Part shown: piece after piece, positions 55,445-64,000 of the stretch
How positions within the stretch are numbered: position 1 is the first letter of the stretch
Layout: the number at the start of each line of letters is the position of its first letter
NCBI GenBank assembly: GCA_025463765.1
Contig: JAODBC010000048.1
Location: forward strand, 1 to 64,000
Source: Subtercola sp.
Lineage (GTDB): Bacteria > Actinomycetota > Actinomycetes > Actinomycetales > Microbacteriaceae
DNA: 64,000 bases
Reading direction: 5' to 3'
Notes under the pieces: model-generated
The model's input: the letters and a program-made list of their open reading frames with translations, nothing else
The model's database searches: none
Told to the model about the DNA's origin: nothing
Made by a program: the position numbers and the translations under genes

Positions 55445-56896
55445 ATGAGTAACCGAAAGGCAGACGACGTGGGCGAGACTCCCCAAAGCGAGCCGCGCTC
55501 CGAGCCGCCGCACCGTGTTCTCGGCGGGCGGTACCGTCTCGATTCGCCGATCGGCCAGGGCGGCCTCGCTACCGTCTTTCTCGCTCACGACCTTACTCTC
55601 GGTCGAGACGTCGCCGTCAAGCTGTTCCACAGCAGCGCCGTCGAATCGGGTCGCCAGCAGACCGAGCTGACACTGCTCGCGGGGCTTGACCACCACGCTC
55701 TCGTGCAGATTCACGACGCCGGCGTCGACGTGGACGAGTACGGGCGAAACAACCGTTACCTCGTGATGGCGCTGGTAAACGGCAGCGACCTGCACGAACG
55801 CATCACGCACACCGCGCTCACCTCACGGCACATCGCCGAGATCGGCTACGACCTCGCCGAGGCACTCGACTACATTCAGGCCAAGGGCGTCGTGCACCGC
55901 GATATCAAACCCTCGAACATCCTCTTGGTCGACTACGGCGACGGCTCGCCGCGCGCTCGCGCCAAGCTCACCGACTTCGGTATCGCCATCGCCGACGACA
56001 TGGAGCGACTGACCGTCGACGGAACCACCACCGGCACGGCCGGGTACCTCAGCCCCGAACAGGCCTCCGGTAAACCCATCACCGCGGCCAGCGACGTGTA
56101 CTCGCTCGGTCTCGTGCTGCTCGAATGCTTCACGCGGCACCTCGAATTCGGTGGCGGGGTGGTCGAGTCGGCCCTCGCCCGGCTTTCTCGCGATCCGGTG
56201 ATTCCGGATGATCTGCCCGACTACTGGCAGCACCTTCTCGCCGCGATGACCGCCCGCGACCCCGAGGCGCGCCCGGTGCGCCATGAGCTCGTGGCGGCGC
56301 TCAAGCAGGTGGTCATCGCCGAGAGCGGGCGGCACAAAGACGAGGCGATGGAACCACTCTTCGCGCCCGGCGAACAGCGCACAGCGCTGGCCCTCCGACC
56401 ATCCATTCTCGACACCCTGCCCGACGAAGCGCTCGACCGCGTCACCGCGATGGCCGCCCGGCTGTTCTCGGCGCCGATCTCGATCGTGAGTGTCGTCGAC
56501 CACGACCGGGTGTGGTTCAAGTCGCATTACGGAGCCGATGTGGGCAGCGACAATGCGGCACGCCTCGGCCGCGATATCGATCTCACCTCGCTGATGACCC
56601 CGCAGGTCGAGCCGATGATCATCGAAGACGGCATGCTCGATTCGCGCACCTCAGACAACGTGTTGGTGACCGGGCCGGTGGGCATGCGGTTCTATGTGGG
56701 GGTTCCGCTCAAGCGCACGAACGGTGACCTGATCGGCACGCTCGCGGTGATGGATTTCGCACCGGGCGAGGCGAGCGACGAAGAGGTCGAGAACCTCAAC
56801 GACCTCGCCGCACTCGTCGTGTCTCAGCTCGAATTGCGCCAGGTGGGGTTGCGCACGACGAGCGACGTGAGCCAGGGACTACCGTTGAGTCACTGA
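55445..56896 (+). CDS. Serine/threonine protein kinase fused to C-terminal GAF domain
   Basis: GQGGLATVFLAHD, VAVKLF, HRDIKPSNILL, DFGIA; C-terminal GAF-like VTAMAARLFSAPISIVSVVDHDRVWFKSHYG. Confidence 0.92.
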   Translation: MSNRKADDVGETPQSEPRSEPPHRVLGGRYRLDSPIGQGGLATVFLAHDLTLGRDVAVKLFHSSAVESGRQQTELTLLAGLDHHALVQIHDAGVDVDEYGRNNRYLVMALVNGSDLHERITHTALTSRHIAEIGYDLAEALDYIQAKGVVHRDIKPSNILLVDYGDGSPRARAKLTDFGIAIADDMERLTVDGTTTGTAGYLSPEQASGKPITAASDVYSLGLVLLECFTRHLEFGGGVVESALARLSRDPVIPDDLPDYWQHLLAAMTARDPEARPVRHELVAALKQVVIAESGRHKDEAMEPLFAPGEQRTALALRPSILDTLPDEALDRVTAMAARLFSAPISIVSVVDHDRVWFKSHYGADVGSDNAARLGRDIDLTSLMTPQVEPMIIEDGMLDSRTSDNVLVTGPVGMRFYVGVPLKRTNGDLIGTLAVMDFAPGEASDEEVENLNDLAALVVSQLELRQVGLRTTSDVSQGLPLSH

Positions 56897-56918
56897 CATC
56901 TAGATGGGGGCTCCTTCG

Positions 56919-59369
56919 ATGACCGACCTCGCCACGCGAGAGCCAGGCCTGTCGGCCGCCGAAGTCGCGCAACGCGTCGCCGAGGGGCACGACAACTCGT
57001 ACGTCGCCGCATCGAGCCGCAGTGCGTGGAGCATCGTGCGGGCGAACCTCTTCACGCTGTTCAACGGAATCATCGCGGCCTGTTTTCTCGTGCTGCTCTT
57101 TCTGGGTCGCTGGCAAGACGCGCTGTTCGGCTTCAGCGCCATCGCCAACACCGTCATCGGGTCGGTGCAGGAGTTTCGCGCGAAACGCTCGCTCGACCGA
57201 CTGGCGCTCATGCACGCGCCGACCGCTCGGGTGATGCGCGACGGTGCCGAGGCGAACATTCCGGTGGCGGGTCTCGTTCTCGACGACATCGTCGTGCTGC
57301 GCGCGGGCGACCAGGTGTCGGCCGACGCCGTGGTCATCGACGAGACGCGGCTGCAGCTCGACGAGTCCATGCTGACGGGCGAGTCGGATGCCGTCGACAA
57401 AGCGATCGGCGACCGGGTACTCTCTGGCTCCATCGTGGTCGGCGGCGAGGGCACCGCGCGTGTCTCGCACGTCGGCGCGGATTCGTACGCGAACCGTGTC
57501 GCCAGCGACGCGAAGAAGTTCTCGCTCGTCACGAGTGAGCTGCGGTCGTCTATCAACCGCGTGCTGAAGTGGATCGCCTGGATCATCGGACCGGTCGCCC
57601 TGCTCGTGCTGAACGCGCAGATGGTCGCGCTGGGCGGCTGGCCCGAGGCGATTTCGTCGGGATCGTGGCGCAACGGCGCGGTGTCGACCATCGCGTCGGT
57701 GGTGGCGATGATTCCGCTCGGGCTGGTGCTGATGACGAGCATCGCGTTCGCCGTGGGCGCCGTGAAGCTGTCGACGCAGAAGGTTCTGGTGCAGGAGCTC
57801 GCCGCGGTGGAGGGTCTTGCCCGCATCGACCTCATCTGCCTCGACAAGACCGGAACCCTGACGGAGGGCGAGATCGTCTTCGACCAGGTTCATCCGATCG
57901 GTGAGGCAGCCGGCTGGCAGAGAGTGCTCGCCTGGTACGGCGCCGAACCCGACGCGAACGCCACCGCCCGCTGCCTGACTGCGCCGTACCCGGTCACCGA
58001 GCCGGTCGAGCCCGAGGCGCGCATTCCGTTCTCGTCGGCGCGCAAGTGGAGCGCCGTGAGCTTCGGCGCGGCCGCCGAGGGCACCTGGGTGCTCGGTGGG
58101 CCCGAGATGGTGTTCGCGGGCTCCGGCCATGCCGAGTTGCGCCGCCGATCATCCGAATTGGCCTCCACCGGCCGCCGCACGCTCGTGCTGGCGCACACGC
58201 CGACGCGACTGACCTCCGAAGACGTCGACCTCGAGCGTCTGCCCAGCGTGGTCGAGCCGGTCGTGCTGCTGACCTTTCGCGAAAAGGAGCGACCCGATGC
58301 CCGCGAGACGCTCGACTACTTCGCAAGCCAGGGCGTGCAGGTGCGCATCATCTCGGGCGACAACCCGCACACCGTGGCCGCCATCGCTCGCGAGGTCGGG
58401 CTGGAGGTCGCGGGTGATGGCGGCTTCGATGCACGTGAGCTGCCCGACGATCTGGATGCCCTGGCGAAGGTTCTCGAAGAGCACGTCGTGTTCGGCCGCG
58501 TCACGCCGGCGCAGAAGAAGAACATCGTCATCGCTCTGCAGCAGGCCGGCCATACGGTTGCCATGACGGGAGACGGGGTGAACGACGCGCTCGCCATCAA
58601 AGAGGCCGACATCGGCATCGCGATGGACTCGGGATCGCAGGCCACGAAGGCCGTCGCCCGCATCATTCTGCTCGACGGCCGCTTCTCGCGGCTGCCAGGC
58701 GTCGTCGCCGAGGGGCGCCAGGTCATCGCGAACGTCGAACGCGTGTCGATGCTGTTCTTGACCAAGACCGCCTATGCGACCGGTCTCGCCGTGATCTTCG
58801 GCGCCCTGCTGCTGCAGTTTCCGTTTCTGCCGCGCCAGCTCTCGGTCGTCGACGGTCTGACCATCGGGCTGCCCTCGTTCTTTCTCGCGCTGATGCCGAA
58901 CACGCGGCGGTACATCCCGGGGTTCTTGCGCCGATCACTGAGCTTCGCGATTCCCGCCGGCATCGTGATCGCCCTGGCTCTGGCGCTGTACGTGCGACTC
59001 TCCACCGACGCCGGCATCGGCGAGGCCGAGCTGCGCACGGGGTCGACCCTCATTCTGGCCATCGTCGGCCTGTGGATTCTCATCGTGCTGTCGCGGCCCA
59101 TCGACGGCATCAAGACGCTCATCATCGGGGCCATGATGATCGGCCTCGTGCTGGTGTACTCGATACCGCTCGTGTCGAACTTTCTCGAGCTGGTGAACCC
59201 GTCACTGACGACCGCGCTGCTGGTCATCCTGATCTCGGCGCTCACGGTGGGCGCTATCGAGATCGTGCGATTCGTGCACGTGCGGTACGTTCGCCGCAGT
59301 CAGGCGCGGGTCGTGCCGAGCGCTCAGGCGCGGTCGGCGCGGGCATCGGCACGAGCACGGGCGAAGTAG
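56919..59369 (+). CDS. Cation-translocating P-type ATPase (HAD-IC)
   Basis: LTGESDAVDKAIG, CLDKTGTLTEGE, MTGDGVNDALAIKEADIGIAM. Confidence 0.94.
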   Translation: MTDLATREPGLSAAEVAQRVAEGHDNSYVAASSRSAWSIVRANLFTLFNGIIAACFLVLLFLGRWQDALFGFSAIANTVIGSVQEFRAKRSLDRLALMHAPTARVMRDGAEANIPVAGLVLDDIVVLRAGDQVSADAVVIDETRLQLDESMLTGESDAVDKAIGDRVLSGSIVVGGEGTARVSHVGADSYANRVASDAKKFSLVTSELRSSINRVLKWIAWIIGPVALLVLNAQMVALGGWPEAISSGSWRNGAVSTIASVVAMIPLGLVLMTSIAFAVGAVKLSTQKVLVQELAAVEGLARIDLICLDKTGTLTEGEIVFDQVHPIGEAAGWQRVLAWYGAEPDANATARCLTAPYPVTEPVEPEARIPFSSARKWSAVSFGAAAEGTWVLGGPEMVFAGSGHAELRRRSSELASTGRRTLVLAHTPTRLTSEDVDLERLPSVVEPVVLLTFREKERPDARETLDYFASQGVQVRIISGDNPHTVAAIAREVGLEVAGDGGFDARELPDDLDALAKVLEEHVVFGRVTPAQKKNIVIALQQAGHTVAMTGDGVNDALAIKEADIGIAMDSGSQATKAVARIILLDGRFSRLPGVVAEGRQVIANVERVSMLFLTKTAYATGLAVIFGALLLQFPFLPRQLSVVDGLTIGLPSFFLALMPNTRRYIPGFLRRSLSFAIPAGIVIALALALYVRLSTDAGIGEAELRTGSTLILAIVGLWILIVLSRPIDGIKTLIIGAMMIGLVLVYSIPLVSNFLELVNPSLTTALLVILISALTVGAIEIVRFVHVRYVRRSQARVVPSAQARSARASARARAK

Positions 59370-59803
59370 CGCGCTGCGGGGCCGACGTAGAGCGCGGCGA
59401 TCACGCCGGCCACGAGTACGACCTCCACGATGGTCGCGACGAGGGTCGACGCCGAGACCTCCGACCCGGTTGCGAGCGCAATCAGCACAACCACCAATGC
59501 GAGCACCCCGATGACCAGGGTGATGCCGAAGATAACGGTGGCGGCCACCCGCGCCATCCAATCGCCACGCGACAACCCCGATGCGACGGCAATCGTCAGT
59601 AGCCCGAGCAGCAGCGTCGACGCACCGATGAGGGTGACCGGCAGCTGCCCGCCGATCTCATCGACATCGTCGGCGTAGCGCAGCAAGATGACGAGGATGC
59701 CCGCCAGAATGTCGAGCACCCCCACGATGTAGGTGAGCACCACGACCGCGATGACACTCGCCGGCGCCCGCGGCGGCGCCTCGGTCGAGATATCGGCGCT
59801 CAT
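59324..59803 (-). CDS. Multi-TM hypothetical protein
   Basis: MSADISTEAPPRAPASVIAVVVLTYIVGVLDILAGILVILLRYA...; ATGA overlap with upstream AarF gene. Confidence 0.75.
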   Translation of the reverse strand: MSADISTEAPPRAPASVIAVVVLTYIVGVLDILAGILVILLRYADDVDEIGGQLPVTLIGASTLLLGLLTIAVASGLSRGDWMARVAATVIFGITLVIGVLALVVVLIALATGSEVSASTLVATIVEVVLVAGVIAALYVGPAARYFARARADARADRA

Positions 59804-61812
59804 CGCCCGACCTTGCCCCGGTTCGCGAAGAACGCCCGCAGCACCGAGCGCATGACGCCCAAGAAGCCGAAGAAGCCCACCACGGCCCCGAGCAGGTCGA
59901 ACAGGTGCAGGTTCGGCGCGATCAGCGGCCCGACCCCGTTGATCACCAGAACGATCGAGATCACCACCGCGGCTACCGACACGAACACCCCGACGAACTC
60001 CGACACCACGCCGTTCAGCCACTGCCGATCGTCGCCCTCACTGAACGAGCGGATGCGGATTCCGAAATCGCCGGAGTCGAGCTTGGCCATGATGGAGTCG
60101 ATGCGCCGCGGAAACTTGCGCAGCAACGCGCGGCCGACGGCGAGCTGCGCCTGCACTCCGATGGCGAGACGCTTGGGGTCGAGCATCCGGCGCATGAGTG
60201 TGGGTACCCGGGGAAACGCCTCGGTGACGAGGTCGAAGTCGGGCACGATCACCTTGAGGCAGCCCTCGAGCGTGGCGAAGCTGCGGAAGGCCGACGAGAG
60301 CGTCGCGGGAAGCGCGATGTGGTGCTGCCGAATGACGTCGAGCATGAGCGAGAAGATCGACCCGCCGCCTCCCCGGCGAAACCGCACCGTGGTCAGCACC
60401 AGCCCGATGTCGTGCCGAAAGCTTTCGATGTCGGCGCTCTCGGGCACATCCACGATGAGCATGAGCGCATCCGTCGCCGCGATGTCGTCTTCGCTCGACG
60501 CGGCCAGCAGCAGCGCCGCCAGGTTCTCGCGCGCGCTCTTCTCGATGATGCCGATCGCGCCGAAGTCGATGAGCCCGAGGCTCTGGTCTTCGCGCAGAAT
60601 CACGTTGCCCGGGTGCAGGTCGGCGTGAAAGACCCCGCACACGATGATCTGCTCGAGTACCGCGTTCATCAGCCCCACAGCGAGCGTGTGCCGAGCCTCG
60701 GTGGTCATCTCGGCAAGAGCAGCGGATGCCCGGCTCAACGGCTGGCCGTCGACCAGGTCCATCGTGATCATGCGCCGCGTGCTCGCCTGCGCGTACACCG
60801 TCGGCACGTCGATCGTGATGTCTTTCTCGTCGGCGTGCTTTGCGATCTCCACGAGAGTCTGCCGAATCATCTCGGTGTTCGAATACTCGATGCGATAGTC
60901 GAGCTCGTCGAGCAGCGTCTGCGTGAATCCGCGCGCCACCGACTCAGCCCGCAGGTCGCGCCCCTGTTGCGTGTGCACTTCTGCCGTCTTCGCCAGTCGC
61001 AGAATGATGTCGACGTCGGCCGCGACCTGTGCTCGTGCCTCGGGCCGCTGTACCTTCACCACCACCTGTGTACCGTCGAGAAGAATGCCCGTGTGCACCT
61101 GCGCGACCGACGCCGCCGCGAGCGGCGACTCGTCGATGGCCTGAAAGACGTCGGCGATCGGTCGGCCGAGCTCTTCTTCGATGACAGCGCGAACCGCGGG
61201 CCACGGAATCGTCGTGGCGCTGGACTGCAGCGACGCGAGCGCCGAAAGATACGGTTCCGGCACGATGTCGCGCCGCGTCGAGAGCACCTGCCCGAGCTTG
61301 ACGAACGTCACGCCCGACTGGTTGATGGTGCGCACGATGGCAGCCGCACGCTGTTCAGAAGTGTTCAGCTCGGCGTCGGTGCGGTTGCGCCCGCGAAACA
61401 GCCAGCCGGCACCGTTGCGCGAAGCGATCTCGAGAATCTGCAGGTAGCGCCGAGTGCGCTTCTGCCGCTGCAGCCCGGCGCGCACCACGTCGATCGGGTT
61501 ACGCAAGCTCGTAGTCGGAAAAACCGCTTCGAGAATCACGAGCAGCCCGATGCCGAGTGCAAACACCCAGGCGATCGACAACACGATGAGCGTCAGAATG
61601 ACCGCGTCAGAGGCTTCCGCCTGCGTGCCGCTCATGGCACCGGTCTCGCGCAGCACCCAGGTAGCGAACGGAAGCCCGCAGATGAACACCAGAATGCCCA
61701 CCACGATGCTGCGCGGCCAGCCGATCGGAACCCCGAGCACTCGCCGCGAGGCGAACCCCACGAAGAGCGCAGAGAGAATGCCGAGAATGATCAGAATGAC
61801 GATTTCGAACAC
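59800..61812 (-). CDS. AarF/UbiB (ABC1) atypical kinase family protein
   Basis: FVKLGQVLSTRRDIVPEPYLSALASLQ, AAASVAQVHTG, HADLHPGNVIL, LIDFGAIG. Confidence 0.94.
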   Translation of the reverse strand: MFEIVILIILGILSALFVGFASRRVLGVPIGWPRSIVVGILVFICGLPFATWVLRETGAMSGTQAEASDAVILTLIVLSIAWVFALGIGLLVILEAVFPTTSLRNPIDVVRAGLQRQKRTRRYLQILEIASRNGAGWLFRGRNRTDAELNTSEQRAAAIVRTINQSGVTFVKLGQVLSTRRDIVPEPYLSALASLQSSATTIPWPAVRAVIEEELGRPIADVFQAIDESPLAAASVAQVHTGILLDGTQVVVKVQRPEARAQVAADVDIILRLAKTAEVHTQQGRDLRAESVARGFTQTLLDELDYRIEYSNTEMIRQTLVEIAKHADEKDITIDVPTVYAQASTRRMITMDLVDGQPLSRASAALAEMTTEARHTLAVGLMNAVLEQIIVCGVFHADLHPGNVILREDQSLGLIDFGAIGIIEKSARENLAALLLAASSEDDIAATDALMLIVDVPESADIESFRHDIGLVLTTVRFRRGGGGSIFSLMLDVIRQHHIALPATLSSAFRSFATLEGCLKVIVPDFDLVTEAFPRVPTLMRRMLDPKRLAIGVQAQLAVGRALLRKFPRRIDSIMAKLDSGDFGIRIRSFSEGDDRQWLNGVVSEFVGVFVSVAAVVISIVLVINGVGPLIAPNLHLFDLLGAVVGFFGFLGVMRSVLRAFFANRGKVGR

Positions 61813-61923
61813 GGCAGTTGCTCCCCTACTAGCGGCACGTCGCTGACTCGAAGTCTAACGACCCGCACACTTCAGCGGCGCGAGCGGCACGAGCCGGGCA
61901 TCCACTCGGCTACGGTGTGGAAG

Positions 61924-63396
61924 GTGACCGAATTCGAGACCGCGCCCGCCGCGCCGACCGCCCCCGGCGAAGCCCGTTCCGCCGCTCGTTCTGCAACGGG
62001 ATCTGCAGCGCGATCTGTGGCGCGGTCTGTGGCCCGTTCGCTCGATGGCAGGTCGTTCACCTTCACCCTCGCCGACGCGACGCCCATCGTGGCCGGCGAA
62101 CTCGTGTCGCTCAGCGACCCAGAGGGTCACCGCGCGCTCGGCTTCGTCGAGCAGACCGCACCGGATGCCCAGGGCAGCATTGTGGGCAGCGGACGCCTGC
62201 TCGGCGTGGTCGACGCCGACGACCGCTTGATCTCGCGCGGCACCCGCCCGTTCGCCGAAGCCCTCGTCACCGAGGCGACCGCCGACGACATCGACCGGCT
62301 GTACTCCGCGAGCCGCGCGAGCCTCGAGATCGGAACACTCGTCGGCGCACCCGCGGTCGCCGCGAAGCTGCTGCCGCACCGGTTCAACCGGCACACGTTC
62401 TGGTGCGGGCAGAGCGGGTCGGGCAAGACGTACGCGCTCGGTGTGCTCATCGAGCAGCTGCTCTCACACACCGACCTGCCGATCGTCATCTTCGACCCGA
62501 ACTCCGACTTCGTGAAGCTCGACCAGACCGTGCCCTCCGCCGACCCCGCCGAAGTGCAACGGCTGGCCTCGCGCGAAATCCGCGTGCTTCGACCCGACGG
62601 CGACGGCGAACACCTGCGGGCGCGCTTTCTCTCGCTGCCGCTTCGCGTACGCGCGGCGCTGTTGCGGCTCGATCCGCTGCTCGACCGTGACGAGTACAAC
62701 ACGCTCATGCACCTCGACTCTCGGCTGCAGGTCGAAGACACCGCGGAGTTCATGCGGTCGCTGATCGCATCGACCAGCCCGGCCGACCGGGCTCTCGCGC
62801 TGCGCATCGAGAACCTGGGCATCCTGAACTGGCAGGTCTGGGCACGCGACGAGAAGGCCGCCACCGAAATCGTCGTCGAACGGCCGAACGCGACAGTTCT
62901 CGACCTCGGCGGTTTCGAGGCCGCCGAAGAACCGCTGATCGCGGCGCTGTCGGTGCTCGACGACCTGTGGGCCCGTCGCGAGGAGCGCCGCCCGGTTCTC
63001 ATCGTCATCGACGAGGCGCACAACCTGTGCTCACCCGAACTCACCAGCCCGCTGCAGGTCGCCATCCGCGAGCTGATCACGCAGATCGCCGCCGAGGGCC
63101 GCAAGTTCGGTCTCTGGCTGCTGCTCTCGACGCAACGGCCCTCGAAGATTCACCCCAGCATCATCTCCCAGTGCGACAATCTCGCCCTCATGAAGATGAG
63201 CTCTCCGCTCGACCTGGCCGAGCTCGGATCGGTGTTCGGATACGCGCCCGAGGCGCTGCTGGCTCAATCGCCGAACTTTCGTCAGGGCGAGGCCCTCTTC
63301 GCCGGCGGTTTCAGCCCCGCCCCCGCCATCGTGCAGGTGCGCGATCGCATCACCGTCGAAGGCGGCATCGACGTGCCGGTACCGCTGCGTTCGTAG
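61924..63396 (+). CDS. HerA/DUF87-type ATP-binding protein
   Basis: Walker A CGQSGSGKTYALGVLIEQ, Walker B RPVLIVIDEAHNLCS, LLLSTQRPSKIHPSIISQCDNLALMKM. Confidence 0.92.
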   Translation: MTEFETAPAAPTAPGEARSAARSATGSAARSVARSVARSLDGRSFTFTLADATPIVAGELVSLSDPEGHRALGFVEQTAPDAQGSIVGSGRLLGVVDADDRLISRGTRPFAEALVTEATADDIDRLYSASRASLEIGTLVGAPAVAAKLLPHRFNRHTFWCGQSGSGKTYALGVLIEQLLSHTDLPIVIFDPNSDFVKLDQTVPSADPAEVQRLASREIRVLRPDGDGEHLRARFLSLPLRVRAALLRLDPLLDRDEYNTLMHLDSRLQVEDTAEFMRSLIASTSPADRALALRIENLGILNWQVWARDEKAATEIVVERPNATVLDLGGFEAAEEPLIAALSVLDDLWARREERRPVLIVIDEAHNLCSPELTSPLQVAIRELITQIAAEGRKFGLWLLLSTQRPSKIHPSIISQCDNLALMKMSSPLDLAELGSVFGYAPEALLAQSPNFRQGEALFAGGFSPAPAIVQVRDRITVEGGIDVPVPLRS

Positions 63397-63412
63397 CTCC
63401 GCCCGAATCCGC

Positions 63413-63466
63413 CCGGCCCGGCCGGCCCCGCCCGGCTCTGCCCCGCCCGGCCCGGCCCGGCCCGGA
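63413..63466. repeat. Low-complexity (gcccg)n tract
   Basis: cggcccggccggccccgcccggctctgccccgcccggcccggcccggcccgg. Confidence 0.9.
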
Positions 63467-63467
63467 A

Positions 63468-63596
63468 TTATCTCGTGACGCGACGCGCTGCTATCGACTT
63501 CTCCGAGTCGTCGAGCGCGAGGCCGGCATCTCGAATGTGAAATCCGAACCGGTCGATGACGTGTACGGCATCGTCAAGCGTCAAGAATGCAGTCAT
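63468..63596 (-). pseudogene. Truncated Doc/Fic death-on-curing toxin remnant (N-terminus only)
   Basis: MTAFLTLDDAVHVIDRFGFHIRDAGLaLDDSEKSIAARRVTR*; first about 28 aa match the Doc N-terminus, then stop; no Fic motif follows. Confidence 0.65.
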
Positions 63597-63651
63597 CGCC
63601 ATACCACAATGGTGCCACTCGTAGATGTGGCGGGCGTGGGATGATCGGGGC

Positions 63652-64000
63652 ATGCCTCAACGATTGATGCTGCTCGATACCGCGTCGCTGTACTTTCGCG
63701 CCTTCTACGGCGTGCCCGACACCGTACGCGCGCCCGACGGAACACCCGTCAATGCCGTGCGGGGGTTGCTCGACATGATCGCTCGGCTCGTGACCGACTT
63801 CGAGCCGACCGCCCTCGTGGCCTGCTGGGACGACGCCTGGCGCCCCCGCTGGCGGGTCGACCTCATTCCGAGCTACAAGCTGCACCGGGTAGCCGAATTC
63901 GTGGCCGACCCCGGTGCTGGCGGGGCTGGTGGTGCTGGTGGCGCTGGTGGCGCAAGTGCTGATCGCGGCGTCGACATCGAAGAGACTCCCCCGGGGCTCG
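63652..64000 (+). CDS. 5'-3' exonuclease (PolA-type N-terminal nuclease fold), partial at window end
   Basis: MPQRLMLLDTASLYFRAFYGVPDTVRAPDGTPVNAVRGLLDMIARLV. Confidence 0.9.
   Translation, partial: MPQRLMLLDTASLYFRAFYGVPDTVRAPDGTPVNAVRGLLDMIARLVTDFEPTALVACWDDAWRPRWRVDLIPSYKLHRVAEFVADPGAGGAGGAGGAGGASADRGVDIEETPPGL

Noticed and set aside
59905-61923. 5' two-thirds of the 1163-aa plus-strand ORF
   Set aside because: Antisense to AarF; only the HerA-like portion from 61924 is supported.
61924-63396. HerA-type ATPase as part of a HerA-nuclease defence system (e.g. HerA with DUF4297/NurA/SIR2)
   Set aside because: No adjacent NurA, SIR2 or DUF4297 partner; neighbours are AarF, a Doc fragment and a 5'-3' exonuclease in what looks like core genome.
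1-64000. Prophage, transposon or integrative element
   Set aside because: No integrase, transposase, phage structural gene, tRNA attachment site or IS-like terminal repeats seen; gene order looks like core chromosome.

Overview
High-GC actinobacterial chromosomal window that looks like Microbacteriaceae-type core genome (mycothiol Mca homologue, DUF4307, DUF4245, uppS, ychF, xseAB, ispH, fumC, glpX, fbaA). I support about 50 CDSs, nearly all housekeeping or metabolic. I see no phage, transposase, CRISPR array, rRNA or tRNA. The unusual content is mostly non-coding: (1) a 116-bp tandem hairpin array with arm covariation between mmsA and ychF; (2) a repeat island of about 1 kb between htpX and a DUF559/AbiEi-like gene; (3) dispersed palindromic elements, two of which act as terminator-like structures at gene ends; (4) many short tandem duplications (8-35 bp) lying on or next to stop/start codons. 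Among proteins, the standout is a SRAP/HMCES-family gene in which the expected catalytic residues appear substituted, including Cys2. Others are a truncated Doc-toxin remnant, a TetR-MFS-racemase/aldolase-lactone oxidase-GH1 operon, and an orphan A24 peptidase. All calls come from reading the sequence and the ORF track; no database search was run.
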